Part shown: positions 4,912-5,415 of the stretch, one piece after another
Numbering within the stretch: the first letter of the stretch is position 1
Layout of the letters: the number at the start of each line of letters is the position of its first letter
Assembly: GCA_049680625.1 (NCBI GenBank)
Contig: JBAUID010000073.1
Location: 1-5,415, forward strand
Reading direction: 5' to 3'
DNA length: 5,415 nt
Origin: JAUIAI01 sp049680625
GTDB taxonomy: Bacteria; Pseudomonadota; Gammaproteobacteria; Burkholderiales; Burkholderiaceae_E
Notes under the pieces: model-generated
Told to the model about the DNA's origin: nothing
The model's input: the letters and a program-made list of their open reading frames with translations, nothing else
The model's database searches: none
Position numbers and translations under genes: made by a program

Positions 4912-5415
4912 CTACCGTGAGTTTCCTGCGGAGGTGTTTCTCAGGGCTTCGACCAACAAACGGGTTGTTGCCGTTAAGCTCCCATCCGCCTTGTGACAGA
5001 TAGCAAATTGGCGCTCCGCCCAAAGATCAGTCAAGGGAATTAGGTTGATCCGACTGGCGGCGGCATAGGTTTGCACCGCTTCGCGCGGAAGAACCGCCAA
5101 CCCTAGTCCGGCAGCAACCATTCGGGTGGCTGCGTCGAGACTGGACACCTGAATGCGGCTGACGAGCATTTTCCCCAGATGGGCAGCCTCGCGCCGCAGC
5201 AGTAGATCCAGCATGCCACCTGGTGCGGCGGCAACTGTGACGTGTTCAAGTGCCTCGGCAAAAGAGATGCGCTTGCGTTTACCTAATGAATGCTGCATTG
5301 GTGTTGCAAGACATAGTCGGTCGCGTCGGTACGGTATTGATGTCAGTTCAGATAAGTCAGACATGTCCCAAAGAATGCCGATTTCGGCGGCACCTTCACG
5401 CACACTTCGTATAAC
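4912..5415 (-). CDS. LysR-family transcriptional regulator, C-terminal part (runs off the right edge)
   Basis: The frame is open to the window edge. The 167 visible residues end at a TAG (4914-4912). They correspond to the effector-binding domain of a LysR-type regulator, normally about 300 aa, so the N-terminal winged helix-turn-helix lies outside. Typical features are REGAAEIGILW near the start of the visible part, YRRDRLCLATPMQHSLGKRK, the segment SRIQVSSLDAATRMVAAGLG followed by LAVLPREAV, and the closing LIPLTDLWAERQFAICHKAD. The upstream residues VIRS are still in frame, so no start should be assigned at the GTG at 5403. It is convergent with the NmrA-like gene, so its regulated promoter is probably on the other side, beyond the window. 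The effector is unknown. Confidence 0.88.
   Translation of the reverse strand, partial: VIRSVREGAAEIGILWDMSDLSELTSIPYRRDRLCLATPMQHSLGKRKRISFAEALEHVTVAAAPGGMLDLLLRREAAHLGKMLVSRIQVSSLDAATRMVAAGLGLAVLPREAVQTYAAASRINLIPLTDLWAERQFAICHKADGSLTATTRLLVEALRNTSAGNSR

Noticed and set aside
1..5415. CRISPR array, tRNA/rRNA genes, insertion sequence or integrase
   Set aside because: No regularly spaced repeats, no cloverleaf or rRNA-like sequence, and no transposase or recombinase frame was seen on either strand.

Overview
The window looks like a stretch of accessory chromosome from a Gram-negative proteobacterium. The Rhs-type toxin tips, the DMT exporter, the NmrA-like reductase and the LysR regulator all fit that. 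A gammaproteobacterium, perhaps a Xanthomonadales relative, is my guess, but nothing here fixes the genus. No RNA gene, transposase, integrase or CRISPR array was seen.

The left half (about 379-2436, minus strand) is the interesting part. It is an array of three orphan Rhs C-terminal cassettes, each beginning with the same end-of-core segment (YVQSDPIGL.GG.NTYAY...DP.G.). In transcription order, cassette A is a toxin tip (1966-2436) that overlaps a two-helix membrane protein (1727-1969) by ATGA. Cassette B is a toxin tip (1118-1676) frameshifted by an exact 13-bp tandem duplication. When one copy is removed the frame runs on to a stop that overlaps the start of an acidic 141-residue immunity candidate (696-1121) by GTGA. 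Cassette C (379-687) keeps the core tip and a pretoxin region, but has an in-frame TAG directly after DPLGL and no toxin domain. No Rhs core gene, secretion gene or VgrG is in the window. The array therefore reads as a store, or graveyard, of displaced toxin/immunity tips, with the immunity genes better preserved than the toxins.

The right half holds ordinary single genes: a ten-helix EamA/DMT transporter (minus, 2668-3567), a divergent NmrA-like NAD(P)-binding SDR protein (plus, 3909-4754), and the C-terminal part of a LysR-family regulator (minus, 4912 to the right edge). The transporter and reductase share a 341-bp intergenic region with a perfect ATAGTT-N16-AACTAT inverted repeat. The reductase and regulator are convergent.

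The non-coding stretches (1-378, 2437-2667, 3568-3908, 4755-4911) all carry a short TGGCCGAT motif. Two copies, at 2536 and 3727, are clearly related over 28 bp, which suggests a dispersed intergenic repeat family.
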